Assembly (NCBI GenBank): GCA_014800065.1
Contig: JAAVGX010000032.1
Coordinates: 1-25,208, forward strand
DNA: 25,208 nucleotides
Reading direction: 5' to 3'
From: Bacteroidales bacterium
Lineage (GTDB): Bacteria; Bacteroidota; Bacteroidia; Bacteroidales; Muribaculaceae
The translations under genes and the position numbers were made by a program. The notes under the pieces were generated by a model, which saw only the letters and a program-made list of their open reading frames with translations, was not told the origin of the DNA and searched no databases. Below, in pieces: positions 17,059-25,040 of the stretch (its first letter is position 1; every line of letters begins with the position of its first letter).

Positions 17059-17091
17059 CAAAGTTAACAAAAAATCCCCACACCACCCAAA
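17059..17091 (-). promoter_or_regulatory. Bacteroidetes-type promoter for the permease-ribBA unit
   Basis: On the minus strand TTTG (17088-17091) and TAACTTTG (17059-17066) are 21 bases apart. The -33 element lies in the loop of the terminator at 17069-17109, so terminator and promoter share the same DNA. Confidence 0.72.
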
Positions 17092-17109
17092 ACGGCGCAG
17101 GGATTTTTT
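17069..17109 (-). terminator. Terminator of the sigma-factor operon
   Basis: AAAAAATCCC (17069-17078) and GGGATTTTTT (17100-17109) form a 10-pair stem around a 21-base loop, ending in a T-run on the minus strand. It lies 52 bases past the stop of the last gene in the ECF operon. Confidence 0.72.
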
Positions 17110-17161
17110 GCTATTGTCAGCAAGGGAATCAGGTTCTATATTGCTGAGAGAAGCCGGAGGC

Positions 17162-17605
17162 TTACATATTTATGGTTATGGAAGATTGTGGATTATCAGA
17201 GGTGATTATGTAGCTTGTGTTTTTGTCGTTTTTGTTGCGTTTGCTACGGATGTAGAGGTTGCAACGTCCTTTCTTCGGGATTTGTAGACCGATGTCGATT
17301 GTATATCCGTTGCGGACGATTGTAGTTTTGTAGTAAGTTTCAGATTTAGTGATGATTTCAGTGTCGAATTCTTCTCCATTCATATCTTTGTGGAGGGCAT
17401 CCATCACTTCTTTAATAATTTGGGGGTCGTAGTTAAAGTCCAGATAGTAGGAAATTTGTCCGTTGCGTTTAACTTTGGACCATTCGACCTTGGGATTTGA
17501 ATCGAAGCGACCGTCGAAAAATTTTTCGAGGTTCAGTCCGAGCTCTCCGGCGAAAGCGCCGATACTCAAGATGGCAGCAATCAGGGCTATAAAAAATCTT
17601 TTCAT
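17162..17605 (-). CDS. Small exported protein, third gene of the ECF operon
   Basis: This 147-residue protein has a signal peptide (MKRFFIALIAAILSIGAFAG) without a lipobox Cys, so it is expected in the periplasm. The mature part alternates basic and acidic strands (WSKVKRNGQISYYLDFNYDP, later GLQIPKKGRCNLYIRSKRNK) and has one Cys. I recognise no family. It overlaps the anti-sigma gene by 4 bases (ATGA), which suggests a role in the same signalling unit, for example as sensor or modulator; this is inference from position. Confidence 0.75.
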   Translation of the reverse strand: MKRFFIALIAAILSIGAFAGELGLNLEKFFDGRFDSNPKVEWSKVKRNGQISYYLDFNYDPQIIKEVMDALHKDMNGEEFDTEIITKSETYYKTTIVRNGYTIDIGLQIPKKGRCNLYIRSKRNKNDKNTSYIITSDNPQSSITINM

Positions 17606-18066
17606 TCGTAGAGGGCTAAATTTTTGTTGAAGTTTTCGTATTGAAGTTGTTTTTCGAGAATCATAACGTCCATAACGTCAATGATTTCGTCCACATTTTT
17701 GCTCTGTTCGATAGCTTGAATTCGCGCTTCCATCGGGTTTAGAGAGCGGCCTTTGGCAAAGCCTTCGTACTCGGGTGTGAAGGCGCTGAAAAAGACAGCG
17801 ATTCCGATAGTAAAAATTGCGAATATGGCAGCGGCAGCAGTAAGCCAGGCAGTACGACGGAAACGAGAGGTGGGCTTGGCGACCTGGGCCTTTGGGGCGA
17901 GGTTCATCATTAGCCTTGTAGCGTCGATTTGCGGGGAAGAGTATGAAATTTTGGAGAGGACATACTCCAGCTGTCGCTCCTCGAGAACCGAGAGGCTGCA
18001 CTGCATGTAGAGGCTGCACAGCTCCTCGACCTCTTGGCAAGATAAATTTATGTCGGCATGTTTCAT
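17602..18066 (-). CDS. Putative anti-sigma factor, single-pass membrane protein
   Basis: This 154-residue protein has a cytoplasmic N-terminal part of about 70 residues with helices (SCQEVEELCSLYMQCSLSVLEERQLEYVL), a single membrane segment (about residues 74-96) and a short periplasmic C-terminus of about 55 residues. Gene order directly after an ECF sigma factor, 4-base overlaps on both sides and this topology fit an anti-sigma factor that holds the sigma factor at the membrane. No HxxxCxxC zinc motif is present, so it is not of the ZAS type. Confidence 0.75.
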   Translation of the reverse strand: MKHADINLSCQEVEELCSLYMQCSLSVLEERQLEYVLSKISYSSPQIDATRLMMNLAPKAQVAKPTSRFRRTAWLTAAAAIFAIFTIGIAVFFSAFTPEYEGFAKGRSLNPMEARIQAIEQSKNVDEIIDVMDVMILEKQLQYENFNKNLALYE

Positions 18067-18542
18067 TTTTCCAAAATATTGTAATTTTCTCTCATTTTCA
18101 TTCGAGCACGGCAGAGGGCAGTTCGGACTGCGCCTTCGGTCATATTGAGCTCCCGGGCGATTTGGTCGTACTCCATCTGTTCGTTTGCGACCATAGCTAC
18201 AATTTTACGCTGGATGTCGGTGAGTCCGGACATGAGGAGCGTTTGTAGCCGTTGGGGGTCGTCGGCGGAAGATGGTTCAACCGAAGCCGAGTTTTCTTCT
18301 ATGGTCTCGTTTCGCAGCAGGGCATTACGACGGAGTTGGTCGATGCATATGTTGTGGAGCACTGCAAATAGTTTATATCGAGCTTCGTCGTCGGATTGGG
18401 GTTCGGGTTTGAGGCGAAGCCGGCAGTAGGTGTCCTGCAGTGCGTCCAAAGCGTCGTCTTCGTTGTGAAGGAGACTTAAGGCACACCGATGCAGCTTATT
18501 GCGCAGAGCTACGAATGAAGATGTAAGAAAGTCGGGTTTCAT
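18063..18542 (-). CDS. ECF-family RNA polymerase sigma factor
   Basis: This 159-residue protein has region 2 (about residues 8-75, with EDDALDALQDTYCRLRL and LFAVLHNICIDQLRR) and region 4 (about 105-155, with LTDIQRKIVAMVANEQMEYDQIARELNMTEGAVRTALCRAR, a helix-turn-helix that reads the -35 element). There is no region 3, as in all ECF sigma factors. It is the first gene of a three-gene overlapping operon with a membrane anti-sigma-like protein and a periplasmic protein. A possible ECF-type promoter lies directly upstream (18558-18585), which would mean self-activation. Confidence 0.92.
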   Translation of the reverse strand: MKPDFLTSSFVALRNKLHRCALSLLHNEDDALDALQDTYCRLRLKPEPQSDDEARYKLFAVLHNICIDQLRRNALLRNETIEENSASVEPSSADDPQRLQTLLMSGLTDIQRKIVAMVANEQMEYDQIARELNMTEGAVRTALCRARMKMRENYNILEK

Positions 18543-18557
18543 ATTGCTTACATCTTA

Positions 18558-18585
18558 AATACGAGTGAGCCTCGGGATTGTTACA
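18558..18585 (-). promoter_or_regulatory. Possible ECF-type promoter of the sigma operon
   Basis: On the minus strand TGTAAC (18580-18585) is followed after 16 bases by CGTATT (18558-18563). An AAC-containing -35 and a CGT-containing -10 with 16-17 bases between them are typical of ECF-dependent promoters in other bacteria. The element sits in the 44-base gap between the HD gene and the sigma gene, and the implied leader is short, under 10 bases. Confidence 0.35.
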
Positions 18586-18586
18586 G

Positions 18587-19132
18587 CTATTTGAAAAAAT
18601 TATGCAAATCTTCAAATCTTGCGGCTACGTCGGGGCCGAATTTACTGAGAGAGGCCCTCACCCGGTCGAGTGATTTTTGGTGCCCGAGGTTGGTCTTTGA
18701 GAAGAAGCAATCGGCGTAGCAGATTAGCTTTTCGAGGTCAGTTTCAGGCATATAGGAGCGGTCGGCCGGAAGTCCGGCTGCGATGGCTTCGTCGGGTGAG
18801 AGCCCTGCCCCGGTGTGACGTTCGGCCACCCGTGCATAAATTTCGGGAGCGGCGGCATTTCGCAAGATGTCGGCACCGGCTACACCGTGGAGCATATAAG
18901 GGAGTTGACCGAAGCATCCTATTGCCGGCGCATTGACTCGTATTATGCCGATGTCGTGAACCATTGCAGCGGTTTCGACCACTTCGGGGTCGAGGCCGAG
19001 TGCTTTGGCACTATTGATGCGGCAGGCCAGGTCGGCCACGGAGTGGGAGTGTGAAAGCAAAATCCCGCGGGCGGCGTCGCCCTCGGGATATATGCGGTCA
19101 ATCAAGTTTCGGAAGTCGAAATAGTTGTTCAT
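18587..19132 (-). CDS. HD-domain phosphohydrolase-like protein
   Basis: This 181-residue cytosolic protein has a single HD domain: first His in LLSHSHSVADLACRI (H28 or H30), the HDIG motif at residues 59-62, and further His residues in MLHGVAGADIL and AERHTGAGLS. HD enzymes hydrolyse phosphate esters such as nucleotides using bound metal; the natural substrate here is unknown. Its ATG overlaps the ilvE stop by 4 bases (ATGA), so it is translated with the aminotransferase, although no metabolic link is evident. Confidence 0.88.
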   Translation of the reverse strand: MNNYFDFRNLIDRIYPEGDAARGILLSHSHSVADLACRINSAKALGLDPEVVETAAMVHDIGIIRVNAPAIGCFGQLPYMLHGVAGADILRNAAAPEIYARVAERHTGAGLSPDEAIAAGLPADRSYMPETDLEKLICYADCFFSKTNLGHQKSLDRVRASLSKFGPDVAARFEDLHNFFK

Positions 19133-20151
19133 TCGAGGATGTAATTCCAGTTATGAGTGTCGGGATATTCGCCCCAACGGATAGCGTTCAGACGCTCGTA
19201 GAGAGCGGTGGTGATTGGACCGGGCTTTCCGTCCTTGGCGATGACGTATTTGTGATTCATGTCGATGTCGTCGATAATGCCGATGGGAGAGCATACGGCG
19301 GCAGTGCCGCAGGCGGATGCTTCGGAAATTTCGGCCAGTTCGTCGACGGTGATGTGACGTTGTTCAACTTCGATGCCCATATCGCGAGCGATGTCCATGA
19401 GGCTCATGTTGGTGATTGAAGGCAGGATTGAATCACTCTTGGGAGTGATGTATTTACCGTCCTTGATGGCGAAGAAGTTAGCGGGACCGCATTCGTCGAG
19501 GTACTTTTTCTCTTTCGGGTCGAGGAACAGCACGGCAGAGTAGCCCAATGAGTGAGCTTTGTGTCCGGCGGCGAGGGAGGCGGCGTAATTACCACCGACT
19601 TTCCATCGGCCGGTTCCCTGAGGCGCCACACGGTCGTACTGTCGGAGGATGCAAATGTCGGTGAGACCGAACCCGTTGGAGAAGTAATTACCCACCGGAG
19701 TGGCCATGATGATGAACATGTACTCGCTTGCTGCCTTCACGCCTATACGTGGAGTAAGGCCGATTTCGAGAGGTCGGAGGTAAAGGGAAGCTCCCGTTCC
19801 GTAAGGTGGAATGAATCGTTCGTTGAGCTTAACGCACATTTTGCACATTTCAACAAAGAGCTCGGTGGGTACCGGTTCCATGAGCAGTCCTTTGGCGGAC
19901 TCCTGAATGCGCTTTGCGTTTTCTTCCATTCGGAATATGCGCACTTTGTCGTCGACCCCTCTGAAGGCTTTGAGGCCTTCAAAAATTTCCTGACCGTAGT
20001 GGAGAGCAGTGGCGGCCATGTGCAGTTCGATTTTATCGGACTGAGAAACTTCGATTTCGCCCCACTTTCCGTCCTTGAAAGTGCAGCGTACATTATAATC
20101 GGTTGGATAATAACCGAAAGGCAGTGATGCCCAGTCGATTTCAGACTCCAT
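19129..20151 (-). CDS. ilvE: Branched-chain amino acid aminotransferase
   Basis: This 340-residue PLP enzyme of fold type IV interconverts leucine, isoleucine and valine with their 2-oxo acids, using glutamate. The PLP-binding Lys is in GRWKVGGNYAAS (about residue 184), and LHYGQEIFEGLKAFRG, YLRPLEIG and ASACGTAAVCSPIG are family signatures. The length of about 340 matches the longer class of bacterial and eukaryotic type enzymes rather than the 309-residue E. coli form. A -7 box lies about 30 bases upstream, so it begins a unit with the HD gene. Confidence 0.95.
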   Translation of the reverse strand: MESEIDWASLPFGYYPTDYNVRCTFKDGKWGEIEVSQSDKIELHMAATALHYGQEIFEGLKAFRGVDDKVRIFRMEENAKRIQESAKGLLMEPVPTELFVEMCKMCVKLNERFIPPYGTGASLYLRPLEIGLTPRIGVKAASEYMFIIMATPVGNYFSNGFGLTDICILRQYDRVAPQGTGRWKVGGNYAASLAAGHKAHSLGYSAVLFLDPKEKKYLDECGPANFFAIKDGKYITPKSDSILPSITNMSLMDIARDMGIEVEQRHITVDELAEISEASACGTAAVCSPIGIIDDIDMNHKYVIAKDGKPGPITTALYERLNAIRWGEYPDTHNWNYILE

Positions 20152-20179
20152 TTTTTGCGGGTTTGGTGTATGTTTTGCG

Positions 20180-20187
20180 CAAAGTTA
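20180..20187 (-). promoter_or_regulatory. -7 box of ilvE
   Basis: TAACTTTG on the minus strand fits TAnnTTTG fully. No TTTG is found at 19-21 bases upstream, so the -33 element is weak. The expected start is near 20175, about 24 bases before the ATG. The remaining part of the gap (20188-20325) shows only an AT-rich stretch with a weak 4-pair hairpin near 20229-20242. Confidence 0.5.
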
Positions 20188-20325
20188 ACTAAATAAAATC
20201 AAATAACGGGCATTAAGAGTGAAAAAATATGCTAAAAAGCATTTTTTTGTGGGTAGAGGTGGAGGTGTTTTGCCGAGATTAATCGGGATTTGGCTTGATT
20301 TCGGTTTTTTATCGTGAGTATATAA

Positions 20326-20357
20326 AGGGGCATCCTGACCGGTTGCAGGATGCCCCT
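20326..20357 (-). terminator. Terminator after the NagB-like/PIG-L gene
   Basis: AGGGGCATCCTG (20326-20337) and CAGGATGCCCCT (20346-20357) form a perfect 12-pair stem with an 8-base loop. On the minus strand TTTATATA follows. It lies 43 bases past the stop codon. Confidence 0.85.
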
Positions 20358-20400
20358 AATTGATCTGAATTTGCTTAATTCCAGTGGGTCGGGTTGCTTT

Positions 20401-22380
20401 TTAGCGGATGGGTTTGTATTCTACGAATGCTTCCATGGCTTCGTAGGATGCGAGTCCGAGGTCTTCGTACAGTTGTGCGGTTGCGCGGTTTCTATCCTCG
20501 GCGCGCTGCCAGAACAGGCGGTCGTCGTTGCCCAGGAACGGAGCGTTTTCCATCTGTGACTGGTGCTTGAGGATTGAGTTGCGCTTGGAACGAAGTTCTT
20601 CGGGGCTGATAGGCACAGCCATTTCGATGTGGTCGATTTCCCATTCGGCCCAAGCACCGCGGTACATCCATATGCGGCAGTCCTGCATCCAAGGTTCGTC
20701 CTTGAGCTCGTCGACAGCGGCCAGAACCGCATCGGTGCATACTTTGTGAGTACCGTGCGGGTCGGCCAGGTCGCCGGCTACGAAAATCTGGTTCGGTTTT
20801 ACGTCTTCGAGGAGTTTTTTCACGATGTCGACGTCGGCCTGAGAAAGGTCGCCTTTTTTGATAGCTCCGGTTTCGTAGAAAGGCAGGAGGAGGAAGTGAA
20901 CGTTTTCAGGTTTAACGCCTACATAGTTGCAAGCGATGCGCGCTTCGCCCTGTCGGATTTTGGTTTTGAGCTTGCGAATTTCGGCGGTATCCATCTCGCC
21001 GGGCTTTTTGTTTTTGATGAAGTCGTGGATTCGTTCGCTGAAAGCTTTGTAGTCCTCCGTACCAACGCCATAGTCAGCACCCATGTTGTCCATGAGCATG
21101 ATGTAGCGCATCATGTCTTCGTCGCCTACGGCAATGTTGCCGGAAGTCTGGTAAGCCACATGAACGTCGTGCCCTTGGTCGACAAGTCGTTTGAAAGTTC
21201 CACCCATTGAGATAACGTCGTCGTCGGGGTGAGGTGAGAAGATGATTACTCGTTTGGGGTAGGGGTTTGCACGTTCGGGGCGGTATGTATCGTCGGCATC
21301 GGGTTTACCGCCGGGCCATCCTGTGATTGTGTGCTGGAGGTCGTTGAAAACCATTATGTTGACGTTGTAAGCGCTGCCGAATTGAGCGAGGAGGTCGCCC
21401 AGTCCCCAGTCGTTGTAGTCCTTGTTGGTAAGTTTGAGGATGGGTTTGCCGGTCTGCTGGCATAACCACACGATGGCGCGACGTATCATTTTGTTAGTCC
21501 AGTCGCATGAAGTGACTTTCCAAGGATGGCTTATGCGTGTGAGGTCCTGAGCGGCGGGAAGGTCGATAACGACTTTGACGTGGGGATGTCCCTGAAGGAG
21601 AGATGCGGGCACTGAGGTAGTAGCGGGTTCTTCGACAGTTTTTCGCACGATAGCCGAACGGCTTTCGCCCCAGGCCATAGTGAGCACGCGGCGAGCGGCG
21701 ATGAAGTTGGCCATACCGAGTGTGATGGCTGTCTGCGGAACGTCCTCGTTTTTATAATCTGAAGAAAGCTGATGACGAGTTTCGTTGCTAAGGAGCACGA
21801 GACGGCAGAAGCTGGTAGCGGTGGACCCGGGTTCGTTGAAGGCGATAGAGCCGTTAGCACCGATTTCGCAGAGCACAACATCGAGTCCGCCTTCATCGGC
21901 GATTCTCTGTTCGTAGTCGTGGCAGTATTCCGCCATTGTATCCTTAGAGATTTCGGGGTTAATGGTGCGGATGTTGGCCGGACGAATGTTCACATGGTCG
22001 AGGAACATTTCCTTGAGCTTGGACAGGGTAGAGGGACCCTTGGGAGCCACGGGGAAGAATTCGCTGAGGCTGAACACGATGCACTTGCTGAAGTCCACTT
22101 CACCGGCCTTGTACATTTTGATAAGGGCCTCGTATACGCGGTTATTGCTCTTACCGGCGCCGAGCCCGAGGACGCATTTGCCTTTCTGAGCGACGAACCG
22201 ATGGATGTAGCGAACCACTTCCTTAGCGATGAAGTCGGCACCGTCGTTGGCGGTTTCGAAAATGCGTGTATCTATTTTTTCCTCGCGGCGCACGGCAGCC
22301 AGTTCGATTTCGGAATCGGGGTTATAATATCTTTTCGGAATCTGCTCCAGCTTGATTTGGGAGCTGAGGTCGGTTTTCAT
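20401..22380 (-). CDS. Glucosamine-6-phosphate deaminase-like / PIG-L deacetylase-like fusion protein
   Basis: This 659-residue cytosolic protein joins a NagB-like domain (about 35-330) to a PIG-L/LmbE-like domain (about 375-600). Orthologues of this length are common in Bacteroides and are usually annotated as glucosamine-6-phosphate deaminase. The PIG-L part has FSPHPDDDVISMGG (H384, D386, D387) and ADPHGTHKV, expected to bind zinc and remove acetyl groups from N-acetylated sugars. The NagB part has kept FNEP (E183), but residues matching E. coli D72, D141 and H143 are S106, N176 and S178, so the classical deaminase chemistry is doubtful. The phosphate-loop region reads LGLGAGKSNN. No promoter was recognised in the 120-base upstream gap. 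Confidence 0.88.
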   Translation of the reverse strand: MKTDLSSQIKLEQIPKRYYNPDSEIELAAVRREEKIDTRIFETANDGADFIAKEVVRYIHRFVAQKGKCVLGLGAGKSNNRVYEALIKMYKAGEVDFSKCIVFSLSEFFPVAPKGPSTLSKLKEMFLDHVNIRPANIRTINPEISKDTMAEYCHDYEQRIADEGGLDVVLCEIGANGSIAFNEPGSTATSFCRLVLLSNETRHQLSSDYKNEDVPQTAITLGMANFIAARRVLTMAWGESRSAIVRKTVEEPATTSVPASLLQGHPHVKVVIDLPAAQDLTRISHPWKVTSCDWTNKMIRRAIVWLCQQTGKPILKLTNKDYNDWGLGDLLAQFGSAYNVNIMVFNDLQHTITGWPGGKPDADDTYRPERANPYPKRVIIFSPHPDDDVISMGGTFKRLVDQGHDVHVAYQTSGNIAVGDEDMMRYIMLMDNMGADYGVGTEDYKAFSERIHDFIKNKKPGEMDTAEIRKLKTKIRQGEARIACNYVGVKPENVHFLLLPFYETGAIKKGDLSQADVDIVKKLLEDVKPNQIFVAGDLADPHGTHKVCTDAVLAAVDELKDEPWMQDCRIWMYRGAWAEWEIDHIEMAVPISPEELRSKRNSILKHQSQMENAPFLGNDDRLFWQRAEDRNRATAQLYEDLGLASYEAMEAFVEYKPIR

Positions 22381-22435
22381 GATGTTTTATGTTGATTTGG
22401 TATTTAAGGTTTAACACGGCAGCGGGGCAAAAAGT

Positions 22436-22470
22436 TTTGTGGAGTCGTAAAGGTGATACGACTCCACAAA
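22436..22470 (-). terminator. Terminator after the TonB-dependent receptor gene
   Basis: TTTGTGGAGTCGTA (22436-22449) and TACGACTCCACAAA (22457-22470) form a perfect 14-pair stem with a 7-base loop. On the minus strand it is followed by ACTTTTTG. It lies about 31 bases past the stop of the receptor gene. Confidence 0.85.
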
Positions 22471-22501
22471 TATAATGAAGATATTCCGTTTTTGCAATAG
22501 G

Positions 22502-25039
22502 TTATTGAAGGATTGCGGAGGATGAAGTGCCTTGAGAACCGACTTCGTTGCCTCGGTTAACTTTTTTGCCGTAGCCGAAGGTGTAGGTCAGAGTAATTGA
22601 AACCGCGCGGCGGTAGTTACCGTTGAACCCGTAAGTTCGGTTGGAGAACAGAGGAGTTGTTGAGTAGCTCCAGCCGTAGTTGAATTTGTTACGTGCGAAA
22701 TTTTGGAGAGATACACTCACGCTCCAGTCGCTGTTGGCCCATCCGGCGCTGATGGAATAATAACTACGGGTGACTCCTTCTTCGGGCAGATAGCTCGAAA
22801 GGACTTTGAGGCGAGTTCGGTAGTATGCGGAGAAGTTGAATTTGCCGGTGTAGTACCCTGCATAAATGGAGGCACCCGGTCGCACTTTGCAGAAGTTGTA
22901 GATACCTGAAGACTTGTAAGTATTTATTTCAGCAACTCCCTGAATGATAAGAGAGTTGTCGAGTAGTCGACAAGTGGCGTTCAGTCCCAGGTCGGTATGT
23001 TTGAAGTCGCCGTTGTTTATGTATGATCGCAGGAGTGCGTTGCCGTTGGCGTAAGGCTCGTAGATATTGATAATACGATTGTGGTCGATATAGTACTCGG
23101 CGAAAGTGTTGAGGCTGAATTTATTGTTCGGGCTCCAGCCGTAGTTGAGATATATTGTAGTGTGATGTGATGGTCGGAGGTCGGGATTACCGGTGATGTA
23201 CAGGAACTCGTTGCTTTGTATAACATTGGGCGAAAGACCTTCCGTTTCGGGGCTATTGGCAGCGTACTGAAACCATAAAGAGAAGGAACTCTTTTGGTTT
23301 GGGGCGAAGGAAGCTTGTATGTGCAGGAATGGGTACGGTTCGGTGAAGTCGGTGACGTTGGTGCGAGTGAATTCCTGAATGAAGCCTCCGTCGGTGTTGA
23401 GGTAGAACTTGCCGAATTTCGAGGAGTATCTGGCGGAAATGGCGTAGAAAGAGTGGTCGAACTTAGAATGGTAGTCGGAATTACCGTAGTAGTGGATACG
23501 GTTGTTGGTGTATCCACCGTCGAAAATAGCGCTGACGTTGTGCTTTTCTGCAAAAGTTTTTACGGCGTCGATTTTCATCCTTGTATTAAGGACGTTTTCT
23601 TTAGCGTCGTTTTGGATGGGGTGTTGATCGGGCACATTTGTAGAGTAAAAGCTGTAAGAGCTGTTGCGGCCATATGTAGCGCGAGGTTCGATGTATACGT
23701 TCCAGTCGTGAGGCAAATATAAATCGTAGCCTCCGTTCCAAAAGAAAGAACGGTTCACGAAAGGGGCGATGCTGGAGAATTGATAGTCGGCTCCGTTGTT
23801 CGGGCTTATGGAAAGGCTGCCGGAGCGGTTGGATTGGTAACGGTCGTGGAAGGTGTAGCCAAGAGTGTTTGAAATCTTGACCTTGTCGGTGTTGTAAAAA
23901 GCGCGGAAAGTGATAGGGAACTGGATGTATTTGAATTTGGAGTTCTCGTTTGTGAGATTTCGCGTTACCACCTCGTCGGCAAGGTGAAATTCGGATTCCT
24001 GATTAGAGAAAACGTGCTTGCTGCTTACCTGGTCGACTCCGATATAGAAGTCGTAGGTCATTTTACGGTAGGTGAATTTTGAGTAGAGGCTGGGTTTGTT
24101 GGTTACATCCTGCAGGAAGTAGAAGGCATCGGAGATTTTGGTGTAACCACCGTACTCGTATTCCTGGACGATGAAGTTAACGGCATACGGAACACCTTTG
24201 TACACGGCCTCGGAAGGGTATTCGAGGAATTCGACCCGGCGCACGTCGGCGGTTCGGAGTCCGGTGATGTCCTCGGCGGAAGCCGGTTGGCGGTTGATGT
24301 ATATGGCAACGGATTGGCCGTTGTTGGTAGTTACGGAGTTGTCCACGGGGTTGATAATTAGCCGGTTGATGGCCATTCGGCGGAGCAGGTCAATGACATC
24401 GGAGGCGGCGTTTTTCTGTCGTGTAGTAGGGAGGTATATACTTCTGTCGTTAGCATGGCTCACCAAATCGGCCTCGACGTTAAGACCTTTCAGAACGACT
24501 GGCGAGTCCTTCATCCGTATAATTCCAAGATTGAAATCAGAGCTTCTGATGTAGTGGGGGAGGAAGCCCATGCATGAGAATTTGGCTATGACATCGCGGT
24601 GGTCGCATGGGATGTTGAACCGCCCGCGCGCGTCGGAGGTGCCGTAGGTTATGACGGAAGAATCGCGGGGCGACAGAATCATGACGGCTACACCGGGAAG
24701 AGGTTCGTTGTCGTCGGCGAGGATGGTGCCGTAGTATGCGAATTTGCCGTGCTGGAGTGCCTCGATGTAGAAACGGTTGCCCTTGTGGCTTACCGCCACG
24801 GGGTTGAGGCCGACCACTTGGCGGAGTGCTTGGTAGGGGTCGTCGCTGAAGATGTTGGCGTTGACAATGTAGTTATCGAGTTCGTTGTAGATGAAATTTA
24901 TATTTAGCTCGGGGTGTCGCTCAATAATTTGATTGAGGGCCTCGGAGAGCTTAACGCCGTTGAACTTGAATTCATAGGTTGAGGCGGAGACGACGAGAGC
25001 GACAAGCAATCCCGTCAGTACGAATATGGTCTTTTTCAT
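22502..25039 (-). CDS. STN-domain TonB-dependent receptor-like outer-membrane protein
   Basis: This 845-residue protein has a signal peptide (MKKTIFVLTGLLVALVVSAS), an STN signalling domain (about 22-95, FKFNGVKLSEALNQIIERHP...), a carboxypeptidase-regulatory-like beta domain (about 98-172, GTILADDNEPLPGVAVMI...), a plug-like region (about 195-300) and a large C-terminal barrel rich in aromatic strand ends, finishing with YTFGYGKK and a polar tail of about 18 residues. STN domains pass a ligand signal from the barrel to a FecR-type anti-sigma factor in the inner membrane. The FecR-like gene ends 1 base upstream, which supports such a pair. The ligand is unknown. It is shorter than SusC proteins (about 1000) and no SusD-like gene follows, so it is not a Sus-type glycan porin pair. 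Confidence 0.9.
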   Translation of the reverse strand: MKKTIFVLTGLLVALVVSASTYEFKFNGVKLSEALNQIIERHPELNINFIYNELDNYIVNANIFSDDPYQALRQVVGLNPVAVSHKGNRFYIEALQHGKFAYYGTILADDNEPLPGVAVMILSPRDSSVITYGTSDARGRFNIPCDHRDVIAKFSCMGFLPHYIRSSDFNLGIIRMKDSPVVLKGLNVEADLVSHANDRSIYLPTTRQKNAASDVIDLLRRMAINRLIINPVDNSVTTNNGQSVAIYINRQPASAEDITGLRTADVRRVEFLEYPSEAVYKGVPYAVNFIVQEYEYGGYTKISDAFYFLQDVTNKPSLYSKFTYRKMTYDFYIGVDQVSSKHVFSNQESEFHLADEVVTRNLTNENSKFKYIQFPITFRAFYNTDKVKISNTLGYTFHDRYQSNRSGSLSISPNNGADYQFSSIAPFVNRSFFWNGGYDLYLPHDWNVYIEPRATYGRNSSYSFYSTNVPDQHPIQNDAKENVLNTRMKIDAVKTFAEKHNVSAIFDGGYTNNRIHYYGNSDYHSKFDHSFYAISARYSSKFGKFYLNTDGGFIQEFTRTNVTDFTEPYPFLHIQASFAPNQKSSFSLWFQYAANSPETEGLSPNVIQSNEFLYITGNPDLRPSHHTTIYLNYGWSPNNKFSLNTFAEYYIDHNRIINIYEPYANGNALLRSYINNGDFKHTDLGLNATCRLLDNSLIIQGVAEINTYKSSGIYNFCKVRPGASIYAGYYTGKFNFSAYYRTRLKVLSSYLPEEGVTRSYYSISAGWANSDWSVSVSLQNFARNKFNYGWSYSTTPLFSNRTYGFNGNYRRAVSITLTYTFGYGKKVNRGNEVGSQGTSSSAILQ

Positions 25040-25040
25040 G

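Noticed and set aside
20222..20248. Possible terminator near 20229-20242 (ATGC-TAAAAA-GCAT between A- and T-runs)
   Set aside because: The stem has only four pairs and a T-T mismatch at its base, and a much stronger terminator for the same gene lies at 20326-20357.
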